DNA of 64,000 bases from Roseomonas mucosa ATCC BAA-692 (GCF_000622225.1 NZ_JHWD01000013.1:58042-122041); one strand, 5' to 3'; shown: positions 20,078 through 28,715, counted from the first letter of the stretch. Notes: generated from the sequence alone by a model not told the origin. A program made the numbers and translations.

Positions 20078-20494
20078 TCAGCCCGGCGCGGCCTCGTCCC
20101 CCTCGCCTTCCAGCCGGGCGATTTCCTCGTCCGAGAAACCGAAATGGTGGCCGACCTCATGGATGATGACGTTCCGCACCAGACGGAAGAGATCCTCGCC
20201 GGTTTCCACCCATTCGACCAGGATCGGCTCCCGGTACAGCGTGATCATATCGGGCTCCCGCGGCAGGTCGCCGGTGGAGCGTTCCGTCAGCGGCACGCCG
20301 CGGTACAGGCCGGTCAGCTCCCAGGGATGCTCCAGTCCCATCTCCTCCAGCGTCTCGTCGTCAGGAACCTCCTCCACGGCGATGGCGAGGTTGCGCACGG
20401 AGACGCGCAGCTCCTCCGGCAGGGCACAGAGGGCGGTTTCGGCCAGGCTGGCGATATCCTCGGCCGAGGGCGGCGTGGTGTGGTGCGGAACCAT
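20078..20494 (-). CDS. Metallopeptidase family protein (zincin-like, MMP1/DUF1025 type)
   Basis: A 138-residue minimal metallopeptidase. The zinc motif HEVGHHFG (HExxH form) sits near residue 112, preceded by FRLVRNVIIHE and followed by a short acidic tail. Small proteins of this form are common in alphaproteobacteria and fold like the zincin core alone; substrates are not known. It lies 33 nt downstream of gluQ on the same strand, so it is probably the second gene of that transcript. Confidence 0.87.
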   Translation of the reverse strand: MVPHHTTPPSAEDIASLAETALCALPEELRVSVRNLAIAVEEVPDDETLEEMGLEHPWELTGLYRGVPLTERSTGDLPREPDMITLYREPILVEWVETGEDLFRLVRNVIIHEVGHHFGFSDEEIARLEGEGDEAAPG

Positions 20495-20527
20495 GCGCGG
20501 AGGGGGGACATACTTCCCCCCATCCCG

Positions 20528-21415
20528 TCAAGCGGCAGGCGTCGCCCCTCCTGCCGGGGAGCCTTCCGCCAGGGCCAGGATCTCCCGGGGTGACAAGCCT
20601 TCCCGCAGGAGTTGCCGCACCGGCTTCGCGCCGTCCCGCTTCGCCAGCCGCTTCCCATCTGGCCCGAGAAGCAGCGGGTGGTGGGCGTAACGGGGTTCCG
20701 GCCAGCCCATCAGTGCCTGCAGCAGCCGGTGGATGTCGGTGGCGGCCCGCAGGTCCTCGCCCCGCGTCACCAGCGTCACGCCCTGAAGCGCGTCGTCATG
20801 CGTGACACAGAGGTGGTAGGAGGCCGGGGCGTCCTTGCGGGCCAGCACCGCGTCGCCGAAACGGGCCGGGTCGCAGCGGACCCGACCATGTCCCTGTTCC
20901 GCGTAGGAAAGCGGGCCATCCAGGGTGGCAAGGGCCGCCGGCATGTCCAGCCGCAGCGCGTGCGGCTCCCCGGCCGACAGGCGGCGGGCGCGTTCCGCCG
21001 GATCCAGCCGGCGGCAGGTGCCGGGATAGGCGGGCCCCTCCGGCCCGGCCTCCCCCGGATGCGGGGCCGCGCCGCTGTGGGCGATCTCGCGCGCGATCTC
21101 CGCGCGGGTGCAGAAGCAGGGATAGAGCAGGCCGCGCCGCGCCAGGCTGTTCAGGACCAGGCGGTATTCCGGCAGGTGTTCGGACTGCACCCGCACCGGA
21201 CCATTCCAGTCCAGGCCAAGCGCCCGCAGGTCCTCCCCGATTGCCGCGCGGTATTCGGGGCGGCAGCGGGTCGGGTCGATGTCCTCGATGCGGAGCAGGA
21301 AGCGCCCGCCCGCCCGCCGCGCCGCGCGCCAGCCTTGCAGGGCCGAGCGCACATGGCCGAGATGCAGGTAGCCCGTCGGACTCGGGGCGAAGCGTGTGAC
21401 CACCTCCGCTGTCAT
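20528..21415 (-). CDS. gluQ: Glutamyl-Q tRNA(Asp) synthetase
   Basis: A 295-residue paralogue of glutamyl-tRNA synthetase lacking the anticodon-binding domain. It attaches glutamate to queuosine at position 34 of tRNA(Asp). The catalytic core is complete: FAPSPTGYLHLGHV (HIGH motif), FLLRIEDIDPTRC, a zinc-site region with CFC and TCRRLD cysteines, and KRLAKRDGA in place of KMSKS. Length and absence of a C-terminal domain fit GluQ rather than GltX. The start at 21415 is where the family begins; an open frame continues far upstream but overlaps the opposite-strand hydrolase and is not coding. Confidence 0.94.
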   Translation of the reverse strand: MTAEVVTRFAPSPTGYLHLGHVRSALQGWRAARRAGGRFLLRIEDIDPTRCRPEYRAAIGEDLRALGLDWNGPVRVQSEHLPEYRLVLNSLARRGLLYPCFCTRAEIAREIAHSGAAPHPGEAGPEGPAYPGTCRRLDPAERARRLSAGEPHALRLDMPAALATLDGPLSYAEQGHGRVRCDPARFGDAVLARKDAPASYHLCVTHDDALQGVTLVTRGEDLRAATDIHRLLQALMGWPEPRYAHHPLLLGPDGKRLAKRDGAKPVRQLLREGLSPREILALAEGSPAGGATPAA

Positions 21416-21595
21416 GACGCCGCTCCGCCGCGATGCGTGCCGGCTGCGGATATGGCGATGCCTTGGTCCAACGGAGCGGGATGGGGTTCGCGGGGCATCG
21501 GAGGGTCCTGAACGCCGGGCAGGCGGGGCAGGCTCTATAGCCGCTCCCTGCCCAGGAGAAGACGAGCCGGGGAAAGCGAGGAAGGAGAAGATGGA

Positions 21596-22297
21596 ATGGC
21601 GCAGGAGAGTTCCAACATCCTGCCGGAAGGTCCGGAGCCAGGGCGTGGCCCGGCGCGGAGCTGGGGCCCGCCCTCTGGCCGGACGCCCCGCCAGCTCGTG
21701 CTGCTGCTGCACGGCGTTGGAGCCCGGGGCGACGACCTGCTGCCCTTCGCCCCCGCCCTGGGCGGGGTCCTGCCGGATGCGCTCTTCCTGGCGCCGGATG
21801 CGCCGGAGCCCTATGACGGCGCGCCCTTCGGCCGGCAATGGTTCTCGCTGGAAGACCGCCGCCCTGCCGTGCTGGTGCCCGCCATCCGGGCCGCCGCGCC
21901 GCTGCTGGCGCGGCGCATCGCCTTCTGGCTGGACAGGCTGGGGCTGGATTCCGGGGCGCTGGTGCTGCTCGGCTTCTCCCAGGGCGCGATGATGGCGCTG
22001 CATGCCGGGCTCCGCCTGCCGCATCCGCCCGCCGCCATCCTGGCCTATGCCGGGGCGCTGCTGGACCCGGAGGGGCTGGAGCGGGAACTGGTGCGCCCGC
22101 CTCCGCCGGTGCTGCTGGTGCATGGTGAGGTTGACCCCGTGGTCCCGGCCGAGGCCTCCCGCCGCGCCGCACTCCGGCTGCGGCAGTTCGGCGTGCCGGT
22201 GGAGGCATTGTTCGAGCCGGGGGTGGACCACACCATCTCGCCGGAAGGCATGATGGCGGGCGCGGCCTTCCTGCGGCGTTGCATGAAGCCTTCGTGA
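21596..22297 (+). CDS. Alpha/beta hydrolase, phospholipase/carboxylesterase family (YpfH-like)
   Basis: A 233-residue serine esterase of the YpfH/carboxylesterase 2 family. The oxyanion region is LLLHGVGARGDDLLPFAP, the nucleophile elbow is GFSQGAMMAL, and Asp (HGEVDPVVP) and His (GVDHTISPEG) complete the triad. There is no signal peptide, so the enzyme is cytoplasmic. The first ~30 residues are a Pro/Gly-rich extension. The gene is divergent from gluQ across 180 nt. Substrates are probably short-chain esters. Confidence 0.9.
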   Translation: MAQESSNILPEGPEPGRGPARSWGPPSGRTPRQLVLLLHGVGARGDDLLPFAPALGGVLPDALFLAPDAPEPYDGAPFGRQWFSLEDRRPAVLVPAIRAAAPLLARRIAFWLDRLGLDSGALVLLGFSQGAMMALHAGLRLPHPPAAILAYAGALLDPEGLERELVRPPPPVLLVHGEVDPVVPAEASRRAALRLRQFGVPVEALFEPGVDHTISPEGMMAGAAFLRRCMKPS

Positions 22298-22442
22298 CCT
22301 TTGCGGCACAAGCTGTTGCGGCGTGGCCCACCGCATGGCAAACCAGCCACACACATCGGACGGCGCCACTTCATCTGGGGCCTGATCGTCCGGACAGGCC
22401 CCAGCGCTGGTGGTCCCGTCCCTCCGGGATGGGGAGCCACAC

Positions 22443-23003
22443 TTGCCTGACGGTGGTCAAACTTTCCCAGCACTGGTGCTGAACGCGGATTTTCGGCCGC
22501 TTTCCTATTATCCGTTGTCGCTCTGGTCCTGGCAGGACGCGGTGAAGGCCGTGTTCCTGGACCGTGTCTCGGTGCTCAGCGAATACGAGCATGAGGTGCG
22601 GTCTCCGACTCTCACCATGAAGCTGCCTAGCGTCATCGCCCTGCGGGAATACATTCCCTCGGCGCGCAAGCCGGCCTTCACGCGCTTCAACGTCTTCCTG
22701 CGCGATCACTTCTCCTGCCAGTACTGCGGTGATGGCTTTCCCACGCCGGAACTGACCTTCGACCATGTGATCCCCCGCTCCCGCGGCGGCCGGACGACCT
22801 GGGAGAATGTCGTGACCGCCTGCGGCCCCTGCAACCTGCGCAAGGGATCCCGCCTGCCGCGGGACTGCCAGATGATCCCGCGCGTGACGCCGCGCCAGCC
22901 CACCTCCTGGGAGTTGCAGGATAACGGTCGGGCCTTCCCGCCAAACTACCTCCACCAGAGCTGGCGCGACTACCTGTACTGGGACAGCGAACTGGAAAGC
23001 TGA
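22443..23003 (+). CDS. HNH endonuclease family protein
   Basis: A 186-residue protein found in single copy in many alphaproteobacteria. An N-terminal domain with ALVLNADFRPLSYYPLSLW precedes a zinc-ribbon HNH core: CQYCG, FDHVIPRSRGG, TWENVVTACGPCNLRKG. A conserved tail ending NYLHQSWRDYLYWDSELE completes it. The catalytic His/Asn and four zinc Cys are all present. Its role is unknown. The start is taken as TTG 22443 with a GGGGAG site 7 nt upstream, since the family begins shortly before FPALVLN; GTG 22410 is an in-frame alternative. It is followed by a strong hairpin. Confidence 0.9.
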   Translation: MPDGGQTFPALVLNADFRPLSYYPLSLWSWQDAVKAVFLDRVSVLSEYEHEVRSPTLTMKLPSVIALREYIPSARKPAFTRFNVFLRDHFSCQYCGDGFPTPELTFDHVIPRSRGGRTTWENVVTACGPCNLRKGSRLPRDCQMIPRVTPRQPTSWELQDNGRAFPPNYLHQSWRDYLYWDSELES

Positions 23004-23020
23004 CGGGACACCCTGTCGCG

Positions 23021-23055
23021 CGGGAGGCGCCCGGCCATGGGACAGGCGCCTCCCG
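23021..23055. terminator. Perfect 11-bp stem-loop between HNH and RTX genes
   Basis: CGGGAGGCGCC (23021-23031) pairs perfectly with 23045-23055 around a 13-nt loop, in the 70-nt gap between the convergent HNH endonuclease and RTX protein genes. There is no T-run on either side, so it is a probable but not canonical bidirectional terminator. Confidence 0.5.
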
Positions 23056-23073
23056 GGTTCTGCCTGCTGAGCC

Positions 23074-25764
23074 TCAGCTGAACAGGAAGTCGCTGGCGTG
23101 GAAGCCGGCGACGGTCATGTTCTTGAAGACGACGCTCTCCCCGCCGTCGAGGGTCATGACGACGCTGGTGCCGGACTGCTTCATCGCGGCATGGGCCTCG
23201 GCCCAGCTGTCCACGCCGAAGCCCAGCAACTGGATGACGTCGCCCTCCGCATGGCTGAAGTCCACGACCGTGTCGCGGCCGGCGCCATCGCTCTTCTGGA
23301 AGAGGAAGGTATCGGCCCCGGCACCGCCGAAGAGCACGTCATTGCCGGCGCCGCCGGCCAGCGTGTCCTTGCCGGCATAGCCATAGAGCGTGTCGTTGCC
23401 CGCCATGCCCTTCAGCACGTCCTTGCCGTCGCTGCCGTAGAGGAGGTTGTCCTGGGCATTGCCGGTGCCGGTCAGGCCCTCCGCCGTCAGCTTCAGGCGT
23501 TCGACATTGTCCGTCAGCGTATAGCTGATCGAGGCATAGACCCGGTCGTCGCCAGCATTGGCGGCCTCGACCACCACGTCGCCGGCATTGTCCACGATAT
23601 AGGCGTCATTGCCGGCGCCGCCGGCCATGTGGTCCGCGCCGGTGCCGCCATTCAGCGTGTCGTTGCCGTCGCCACCCTCCAACGTGTCGTTGCCGGCATT
23701 GCCGTAGAGGACGTCGTTGCCGGCCATGCCCTTGAGCGTGTCGGCGCCGTCGCTGCCGTAGAGGACGTTGTCCTGGGCATTGCCGGTGCCGGTCAGGCCC
23801 TCGGCCGTCAGGTTCAGGCGTTCGACATTGTCGGTCAGCGTATAGCTGATCGAGGCATAGACCCGGTCGTCGCCGGCATTGGCGGCCTCTGTCACCACGT
23901 CGCCGGCATTGTCCACCTTGTAGGTGTCGTTGCCCGCGCCGCCCGCCATGTGATCCGCGCCGGTGCCGCCGTCGAGGTAGTCGTTGCCCGCGCCGCCGTT
24001 CAGCGTATCGGCCCCGTCCTTGCCGTAGAGGTTGTTGCCCACGTCGTTGGCGGTGATCACGTTGTCCAGCGCGTTGCCGACGCCCTTGAGCGCCGCCGAG
24101 CCCGTCAGCACCAGGTTGTCCGCGGTGGATGCCAGGGTGGTGCTCACCGCGCTGCTCACCGTGACCGGCGTCTTGCCCGCCACGATCTGGTCGGTCAGGG
24201 AGACGGCATAGTCGATCGTGCGGTTGTAGGTGAGCCAGGAGGCACTGGTCAGCAGCTCGTTGCCGTCCACGAGGATCTGGTCGACATAGGCGTTCCGGTC
24301 GGTGCCGGCGGCGCCGCCATAGGCGTCGTTCAGGAACTGCACCGAGATGGTGTGGGCGCCGGCATCCCAGTGGCCGCTCAGGGTCAGGTCCTGGGTCTGG
24401 CCGCTGCCGTGCTGGGCGGCGACGGTGACCGTGTCGCTCATCGCCACGCCGTCGATGAAGACCTTCACCTGGGCATCGCCTTGCCAGCTGTCCCCCGACA
24501 GCTTCAGCGTGATCGTGTGCGCGTCGGTCGTGGTGCTGCTGTCCGGCGGGATGGCGACGCTCTTGGCATCCGCCATCTCGATGACCAGCGGGTGGTCGGT
24601 CAGGCTGATCTGGAGCTGGCTGACATTCGAGTAGGTGCTCTGGGCGTCGGTGCCGAGGAGCGGGTCATAGACCTTCACGGTGCCGAAGACGTGGTCCAGC
24701 GTCACGGTGACCGTGGTGCTCTTGGCCGCGATCTCGGTGAGGGTGGTGCTGTCCCAGAGCTTCTGCTCGTTCCATACGGCCAGCTCGTAGGTGCCGGAGG
24801 ACTTCTCCAGCAGCAGCGTGTTGCCCGTGGCCGGCAGGCCCGAAACCGAGTAGCCCAGCGTGCCGGTGGTGAAGCTGTCCGAGGTGCTGCCGGTGTCGGA
24901 TAGGATCGTGGTCAGGTTGTGGATGGCCATCGCCGCGGGCTTGGCCGACCAGTCATAGTTGAAGAGGCCGTAATGCGCCTCCTGGTTGGTGTCGGTAGAG
25001 TCCTGGAAGGAATCCACCAGCTCGTAGAGGTATGTGGCCTTGTAGCCGAGCTTGTAGGTGTCCAGCAGCAGGTTCAGCGTGTACTTGGCCTGGACCGCCT
25101 CGCTCACGCCCTGGTTGCCGGCGCCGGAGGTCTGCGTCGGGTAGCCGGATTCCGTGATGACCATCTGCTGGCCAGGATTCATCTGGTTGGCCATCGGCAC
25201 GTAGGTGCTGAGCACGGAGTAGGAGGTCGCGCCGCCGCCGTAGTAGATATGCGCGTTGCCGTAATCGGCATTGGCCGAGTTGTCGCCATAGGCCGCGAAG
25301 CTGCCGGAATCCGAGGCCGCGACGCTGAAGTTGATGATCGGCACGTCCTTCAGCGCGGCGCTGGAGCTCACATAGTCGGCGATCAGCTTCTGCACCGCCC
25401 GGGCGCCGGCGATGCCGCCCACGCCGTCCAGCGTGGCCTCCCAGTAGTTGACCTCGTTCGGCCCCTCCAGGCTGCGCAGATAGGGCGCGAGCTTCTCTAC
25501 CAGGGCGAACTGGTTGGCGTAGGTGTCGCCCTGAACGCCCACCATCATGTCGAGCTTGATGCCGTTCTCGCCCAGGTAGGCCAGGCGGTCGAGCTGCAGC
25601 GAGGCATAGCCCGCGGCGTCGCGCACGTTGCCGATGCCCAGGTACTGGAGCGAGGCCAGCACCTGATCGATGTCGTAGTAGGGCGTGTCATAGAACTGGG
25701 AGTGGATGTTGACACCGAGGGAGTCGATGAAATCCCCGACGCGGGAAGCCGTCGTGCTGGCCAT
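23074..25764 (-). CDS. Secreted glycosidase-like protein with CBM and RTX repeats
   Basis: An 896-residue, acidic, cysteine-poor protein with no N-terminal signal, as expected for type I secretion. Residues ~10-300 look like a TIM-barrel glycoside hydrolase: LEGPNEVNYWE places an acid/base Glu at 104 and MVITESGYP a nucleophile Glu at 205. Residues ~410-515 resemble a Ca-dependent xylan-binding module of CBM36/60 type (HTITLKLSGDSW...AGTDRNAYVDQILVDG). Residues ~550-830 carry RTX nonapeptides (GGAGNDTL-like) interrupted by two ~107-residue near-identical units, then a C-terminal secretion region ending FHASDFLFS. It probably acts on extracellular or cell-envelope polysaccharide; the substrate is unknown. 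No T1SS genes are nearby. Regulation is suggested by palindromes upstream. Confidence 0.85.
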   Translation of the reverse strand: MASTTASRVGDFIDSLGVNIHSQFYDTPYYDIDQVLASLQYLGIGNVRDAAGYASLQLDRLAYLGENGIKLDMMVGVQGDTYANQFALVEKLAPYLRSLEGPNEVNYWEATLDGVGGIAGARAVQKLIADYVSSSAALKDVPIINFSVAASDSGSFAAYGDNSANADYGNAHIYYGGGATSYSVLSTYVPMANQMNPGQQMVITESGYPTQTSGAGNQGVSEAVQAKYTLNLLLDTYKLGYKATYLYELVDSFQDSTDTNQEAHYGLFNYDWSAKPAAMAIHNLTTILSDTGSTSDSFTTGTLGYSVSGLPATGNTLLLEKSSGTYELAVWNEQKLWDSTTLTEIAAKSTTVTVTLDHVFGTVKVYDPLLGTDAQSTYSNVSQLQISLTDHPLVIEMADAKSVAIPPDSSTTTDAHTITLKLSGDSWQGDAQVKVFIDGVAMSDTVTVAAQHGSGQTQDLTLSGHWDAGAHTISVQFLNDAYGGAAGTDRNAYVDQILVDGNELLTSASWLTYNRTIDYAVSLTDQIVAGKTPVTVSSAVSTTLASTADNLVLTGSAALKGVGNALDNVITANDVGNNLYGKDGADTLNGGAGNDYLDGGTGADHMAGGAGNDTYKVDNAGDVVTEAANAGDDRVYASISYTLTDNVERLNLTAEGLTGTGNAQDNVLYGSDGADTLKGMAGNDVLYGNAGNDTLEGGDGNDTLNGGTGADHMAGGAGNDAYIVDNAGDVVVEAANAGDDRVYASISYTLTDNVERLKLTAEGLTGTGNAQDNLLYGSDGKDVLKGMAGNDTLYGYAGKDTLAGGAGNDVLFGGAGADTFLFQKSDGAGRDTVVDFSHAEGDVIQLLGFGVDSWAEAHAAMKQSGTSVVMTLDGGESVVFKNMTVAGFHASDFLFS
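23400..24042 (-). repeat. Two ~321-bp in-frame repeats in the RTX region
   Basis: Two near-identical DNA segments lie at an offset of 321 bp (for example, the same 8-mer at 23492 and 23813), equal to 107 codons. Each encodes RTX nonapeptides, then a VDNAGDVV/EAANAGDDRVYAS segment, then GTGNAQDN-LYGSDG. The high identity implies a recent duplication or gene conversion; the outer limits are approximate. Confidence 0.75.
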
Positions 25765-25769
25765 CTTTG

Positions 25770-25782
25770 CAACCTATGGTTG
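25770..25782. promoter_or_regulatory. Palindrome CAACC-TAT-GGTTG next to the RTX start codon
   Basis: A perfect 5-bp inverted repeat around a 3-bp centre lies 6 nt upstream of the RTX gene ATG and overlaps its ribosome-binding region. A near-identical copy occurs at 25856-25868. It could be an operator or an RNA hairpin controlling translation. Confidence 0.4.
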
Positions 25783-25855
25783 TGCTGAAGGACAAAATTC
25801 TTCCGTGCGGGGCAGAAATGGACACTCTTCCTAGGTGTCATCTCTCATCCGCTTG

Positions 25856-25868
25856 CAACCATAGGTAG
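25856..25868. promoter_or_regulatory. Second copy of the CAACC...GG motif upstream of the RTX gene
   Basis: CAACCATAGGTAG differs from the copy at 25770 in the centre orientation and one base; both are preceded by TTG. The copies are 86 bp apart. Paired copies suggest a binding site for a dimeric regulator. Confidence 0.4.
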
Positions 25869-26149
25869 CACTTACGAACACGATTACGAGAGAAATTAAT
25901 CATCAATTCGTGAATTTCACGTTTTCGCGGGTTAAAGGTACCAAAACGTTCCTACTATGTTCCAAAACGCCGCATGATTATGGGTCATAAAGCCTCTTCC
26001 GAAGCTTATTGTCGTTCCGAAGAAAAAAATGGACGTTATCGGACGGGCCGCCCGGCGGCCAATGACTGCCCAGGATTGCCGGATGGATATGTCTGGGCAG
26101 GCACCCGGCGGCCCGTGTCGGCGGCACCCCGCTCCCGGACCGGAACCGG

Positions 26150-26623
26150 TCAGGCGTGGCGGCGCAGCGCCCCCTGGAGTCCGAAACCGCCCAGCAGGAG
26201 CGCGTAGAGCAGGTTCAACTGAGCCATGGTAACGGGCAGCCCTGGGATCAGGTAGGTCGGCGCGTCACAGGGCTTGTCGGGCTTGGCCGCCATGGCCTTC
26301 AGCATGTCATCCACGCTCAGGCCCAGGGAGGCCGTGGGAGCCTGGCAGGACGGCAGGGGCGACGGCCACCATTGCTGCTCCACACCGATATGCAGCACCG
26401 CGAGACCGCCCGACACCAGCACGGCGAGGGCCGCCAGGACCAGCAGGCCGCGCGAGCGCAGGAGAGCCGCCAACAGCGCCAGCAGCACCGCCACCCAGTA
26501 GGGCCAGCGTTGCCACAGGCAGAGGGCGCAGGGTGCGAGGCCCATGAAGGTCTCGGACGCCAGGGCGGCCAAGGGCGCTGCGGCGGCCAGCACGGCCAGC
26601 GACAGGGAGGAGCGGCGAATCAT
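26150..26623 (-). CDS. dsbB: Disulfide bond formation protein DsbB
   Basis: A 157-residue four-helix inner-membrane protein that reoxidises DsbA using quinone. The first periplasmic loop has the CxxC pair in APCALCLWQRWPYW; the second loop has the interacting Cys pair in LPSCQAP and KPCDAP. Four hydrophobic segments are evident at the expected places. The family length is normal. It lies 24 nt downstream of the DUF2937 gene on the same strand. The DsbA partner is not in the window. Confidence 0.93.
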   Translation of the reverse strand: MIRRSSLSLAVLAAAAPLAALASETFMGLAPCALCLWQRWPYWVAVLLALLAALLRSRGLLVLAALAVLVSGGLAVLHIGVEQQWWPSPLPSCQAPTASLGLSVDDMLKAMAAKPDKPCDAPTYLIPGLPVTMAQLNLLYALLLGGFGLQGALRRHA

Positions 26624-26647
26624 GGCCGCAACGCTGCGTCCGCTCCG

Positions 26648-27202
26648 TCAGGTGGGCAAGTGACGACGCCGCCTGCGCCGGGCGAGGCTGCCCGGCAGCG
26701 AGATCACGGCTTGCGCCAGGAACAGGCCGAGCACCAGGCCGCAAAGCCCGTAGGTGGCGGCGGCACTGCCGAGGATGAGCTGCGGCACGTGGGTGTCCAT
26801 CGCCGTCCGCAGCACGGCGCGCTTGTCGGCATCGGGCTCGCTGATCAGGTCCCAGGCCGCGTCCAGCGGCTGCAACAGCGGCGGCGCGCTCCCGATCCGC
26901 TCATGCGCCCGGCGCAGCGCCTCCGCCTTGGCGACCGAAACAGCCAGCCCTTCGGCATTCGAGGGCTCGGCCTGCCGCAGGGCACCGATCACGCCCTCGT
27001 CCGTGTCCGTCGCCAGTCCGTAGAACTGCCGCGCCTTTTCCTTGCGCTGCTCGATGTCGCGGCGCGCATCCTGGCTCACCTGCTGCAAGGCGGCGTCATA
27101 GGCATGTGTCAGCGCCGGGATCTGCATCGCCGCCACGCCGAGGACCAGGGCCAGCCCGATCCGCAGCGAATCGGAAAGCCAGCGCCCGATGAAACCCACC
27201 AT
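26648..27202 (-). CDS. DUF2937 family membrane protein
   Basis: A 184-residue protein with a helix near the N-terminus (SLRIGLALVLGVAAMQIPAL), a long soluble helical middle region and a second hydrophobic segment near residues 145-172 (YGLCGLVLGLFLAQAVI), then a basic C-terminus. This arrangement is that of DUF2937, whose function is unknown; the orientation suggests the middle part is periplasmic. The start at 27202 follows GGAGGCGAGAGG and is preferred to the longer open frame. It is probably co-transcribed with dsbB. Confidence 0.82.
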   Translation of the reverse strand: MVGFIGRWLSDSLRIGLALVLGVAAMQIPALTHAYDAALQQVSQDARRDIEQRKEKARQFYGLATDTDEGVIGALRQAEPSNAEGLAVSVAKAEALRRAHERIGSAPPLLQPLDAAWDLISEPDADKRAVLRTAMDTHVPQLILGSAAATYGLCGLVLGLFLAQAVISLPGSLARRRRRRHLPT

Positions 27203-27404
27203 CCGCCTCTCGCCTCCACGCCGGGACAGCCTGGAAAGCACCCGCCCCCTGCCGTGGTTGCGGAGGGCCGGATGTCCTTGGGGGACAAGCCGTTTCTCCG
27301 GCCCGGCCGCGGTTGACTGCGCCCCCGCTTCCCGTAAATCTCCCGCCGCCGACGGGGGTTCTCCGAGGTGGCCGGCAGCCATCGCGGGCGCCTCCCCGGC
27401 GTTT

Positions 27405-27490
27405 GGGGGCGTGGTGGAACGGTAGACACGAACGACTCAAAATCGTTTGCCTTCACAGGCTTGCCGGTTCGAGTCCGGCCGCCCCTACCA
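27405..27490 (+). tRNA. tRNA-Leu (CAA anticodon)
   Basis: A complete 86-nt tRNA with encoded CCA (27488-27490). Acceptor strands GGGGGCG (27405-27411) and CGCCCCT (27480-27486) pair with one G-T at the end. The anticodon stem AACGA/TCGTT encloses CTCAAAA, giving anticodon CAA at 27438-27440. A long variable arm (class II) and the GGTTCGAGTCC T-arm are present. It reads UUG leucine codons, which are rare in such GC-rich genes. Confidence 0.96.
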
Positions 27491-27764
27491 ATATTCGTGA
27501 CCGGGGAACCGCCTTGGGACCGGCGGCCCGGAAGGGCGTCGGAGTTCGAGTTCCTCCGGGGGTACCGGGCCCCGTGCCGCAGGGCGGTGGATCCCACGGC
27601 CAGCCGCCTCCGGAACGGCGTCATCGCAAAGGCGTGTGCGCCGGATGCCTTCGTGCCATCTTCCGCCGGCAGGGCCACGGGCTATGTAACCGTCTGTCCC
27701 CGGCCATCCCGCCGTGGGCGCGCCATGCCGCCCGGGGCTCCGGGCGAGATGCGAGGAGCCCTGG

Positions 27765-28715
27765 ATGACCCCCGCCCTCTCCCGCCGCGCCGTCCTCCTG
27801 GCCGGCCTTGCCCTTTCCCTGCCGGCCCTGCTGCCCCGGTCCGCCCGCGCGCAGGCCGCCTCCGGGCGCCCGGTCGTGGTGGGTTCGAAGCTGGACACGG
27901 AAAGCGCCCTGCTCGGCCAGATGATCGCCCTGGCGCTGGAGGCGCAGGGGGTGACGGTGGAGCGAAAGCTGCAACTGGGGCCGACCCGCATCCTGCGCGC
28001 CGCGATCCTGAACGGCGAGGTGGATGTCTATCCCGAGTACACGGGCAATGGCGCCTTCTTCTTCCAGATGGAGGATGACCCCGCCTGGCATGACCCGCAG
28101 GCCGGGGCGGAAAAGGTGCGGGCGCTGGACCTGGAGCGCAACAAGCTGGTCTGGCTGACGCCCGGCTCGGCCAACAACACCTGGGCCATCGCCGTGCGGC
28201 AGGATCTGGCGAAGGACGCGAAGCTGGAAAGCCTGGAGGACCTCGCCCGCTACCTGAAGGGCGGCGACAGCACCTTCAAGCTGGCCGCCTCGGCGGAATT
28301 CGTGGAAAGCCCCGCCGCCCTGCCCGCCTTCCAGAAGGCCTATGGCTTCACCCTGCCGCCCGAAAGGCTGCTGGTCCTGGCCGGCGGCGACACGGCGGTG
28401 ACGATGCGCGCGGCAGCGGAGCGGCTGAACGGCGTGAATGCCGCCATGGTCTATGGCACCGATGGCGCCATCCAGGCGCTGGAGCTGAAGGTCCTGGCCG
28501 ATCCCAAGGGTGCCCAGATCGTCTACCGTCCCGCCCCGGTGGTGCGCCAGGCGGTGTTCAACGCCCATCCGAAGATGGGCGACTGGCTCAAGCCGGTCTT
28601 CGACTCGCTCAGCCTGGAGGTGCTCCAGAAGCTGAACGCCAAGGTCGTGGTGGAGGGCGCCAACCCGCGCGACGTGGCGCAGGCGCAGTTGCGCAACCTC
28701 GGCGCGGCGCGCTGA
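27765..28715 (+). CDS. Osmoprotectant-type ABC transporter substrate-binding protein
   Basis: A 316-residue periplasmic binding protein of the OpuAC/OsmX (YehZ) family, which bind glycine betaine, choline or related quaternary amines. A Tat-like signal (SRRAVLLAG, then LALSLPALLPRSARA) precedes the mature start VVVGSKLDTESALLGQMIAL, a hallmark of this family. Conserved VDVYPEYTGNGAFFF and the AAMVYGTDGAIQ segment further support it. The start at 27765 follows a GAGGAG site. It is the first gene of a four-gene operon (27765-31596) with 0-4 nt spacing. Confidence 0.9.
   Translation: MTPALSRRAVLLAGLALSLPALLPRSARAQAASGRPVVVGSKLDTESALLGQMIALALEAQGVTVERKLQLGPTRILRAAILNGEVDVYPEYTGNGAFFFQMEDDPAWHDPQAGAEKVRALDLERNKLVWLTPGSANNTWAIAVRQDLAKDAKLESLEDLARYLKGGDSTFKLAASAEFVESPAALPAFQKAYGFTLPPERLLVLAGGDTAVTMRAAAERLNGVNAAMVYGTDGAIQALELKVLADPKGAQIVYRPAPVVRQAVFNAHPKMGDWLKPVFDSLSLEVLQKLNAKVVVEGANPRDVAQAQLRNLGAAR

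Larger units (their letters stand above)
25765..26149. other. AT-rich upstream region of the RTX gene
   Basis: About 385 nt, much richer in A+T than the rest of the window (especially 25860-26035), with no coding frame. It contains the two palindromes and presumably the RTX promoter. Its right part lies downstream of dsbB (minus strand) and shows no clear terminator. The skewed composition suggests either strong regulatory function or acquired DNA. Confidence 0.55.

Noticed and set aside
23098..24903. 601-codon open frame on the plus strand, antisense to the RTX protein
   Set aside because: Its regular GVGAAVE-like content mirrors the RTX repeats on the other strand; no domain is recognisable.
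27520..27600. Second tRNA-like segment (GGAGTTCGAGTTCCTCC) after tRNA-Leu
   Set aside because: It has a T-arm-like sequence only; no acceptor, D-arm or anticodon stem can be paired around it.
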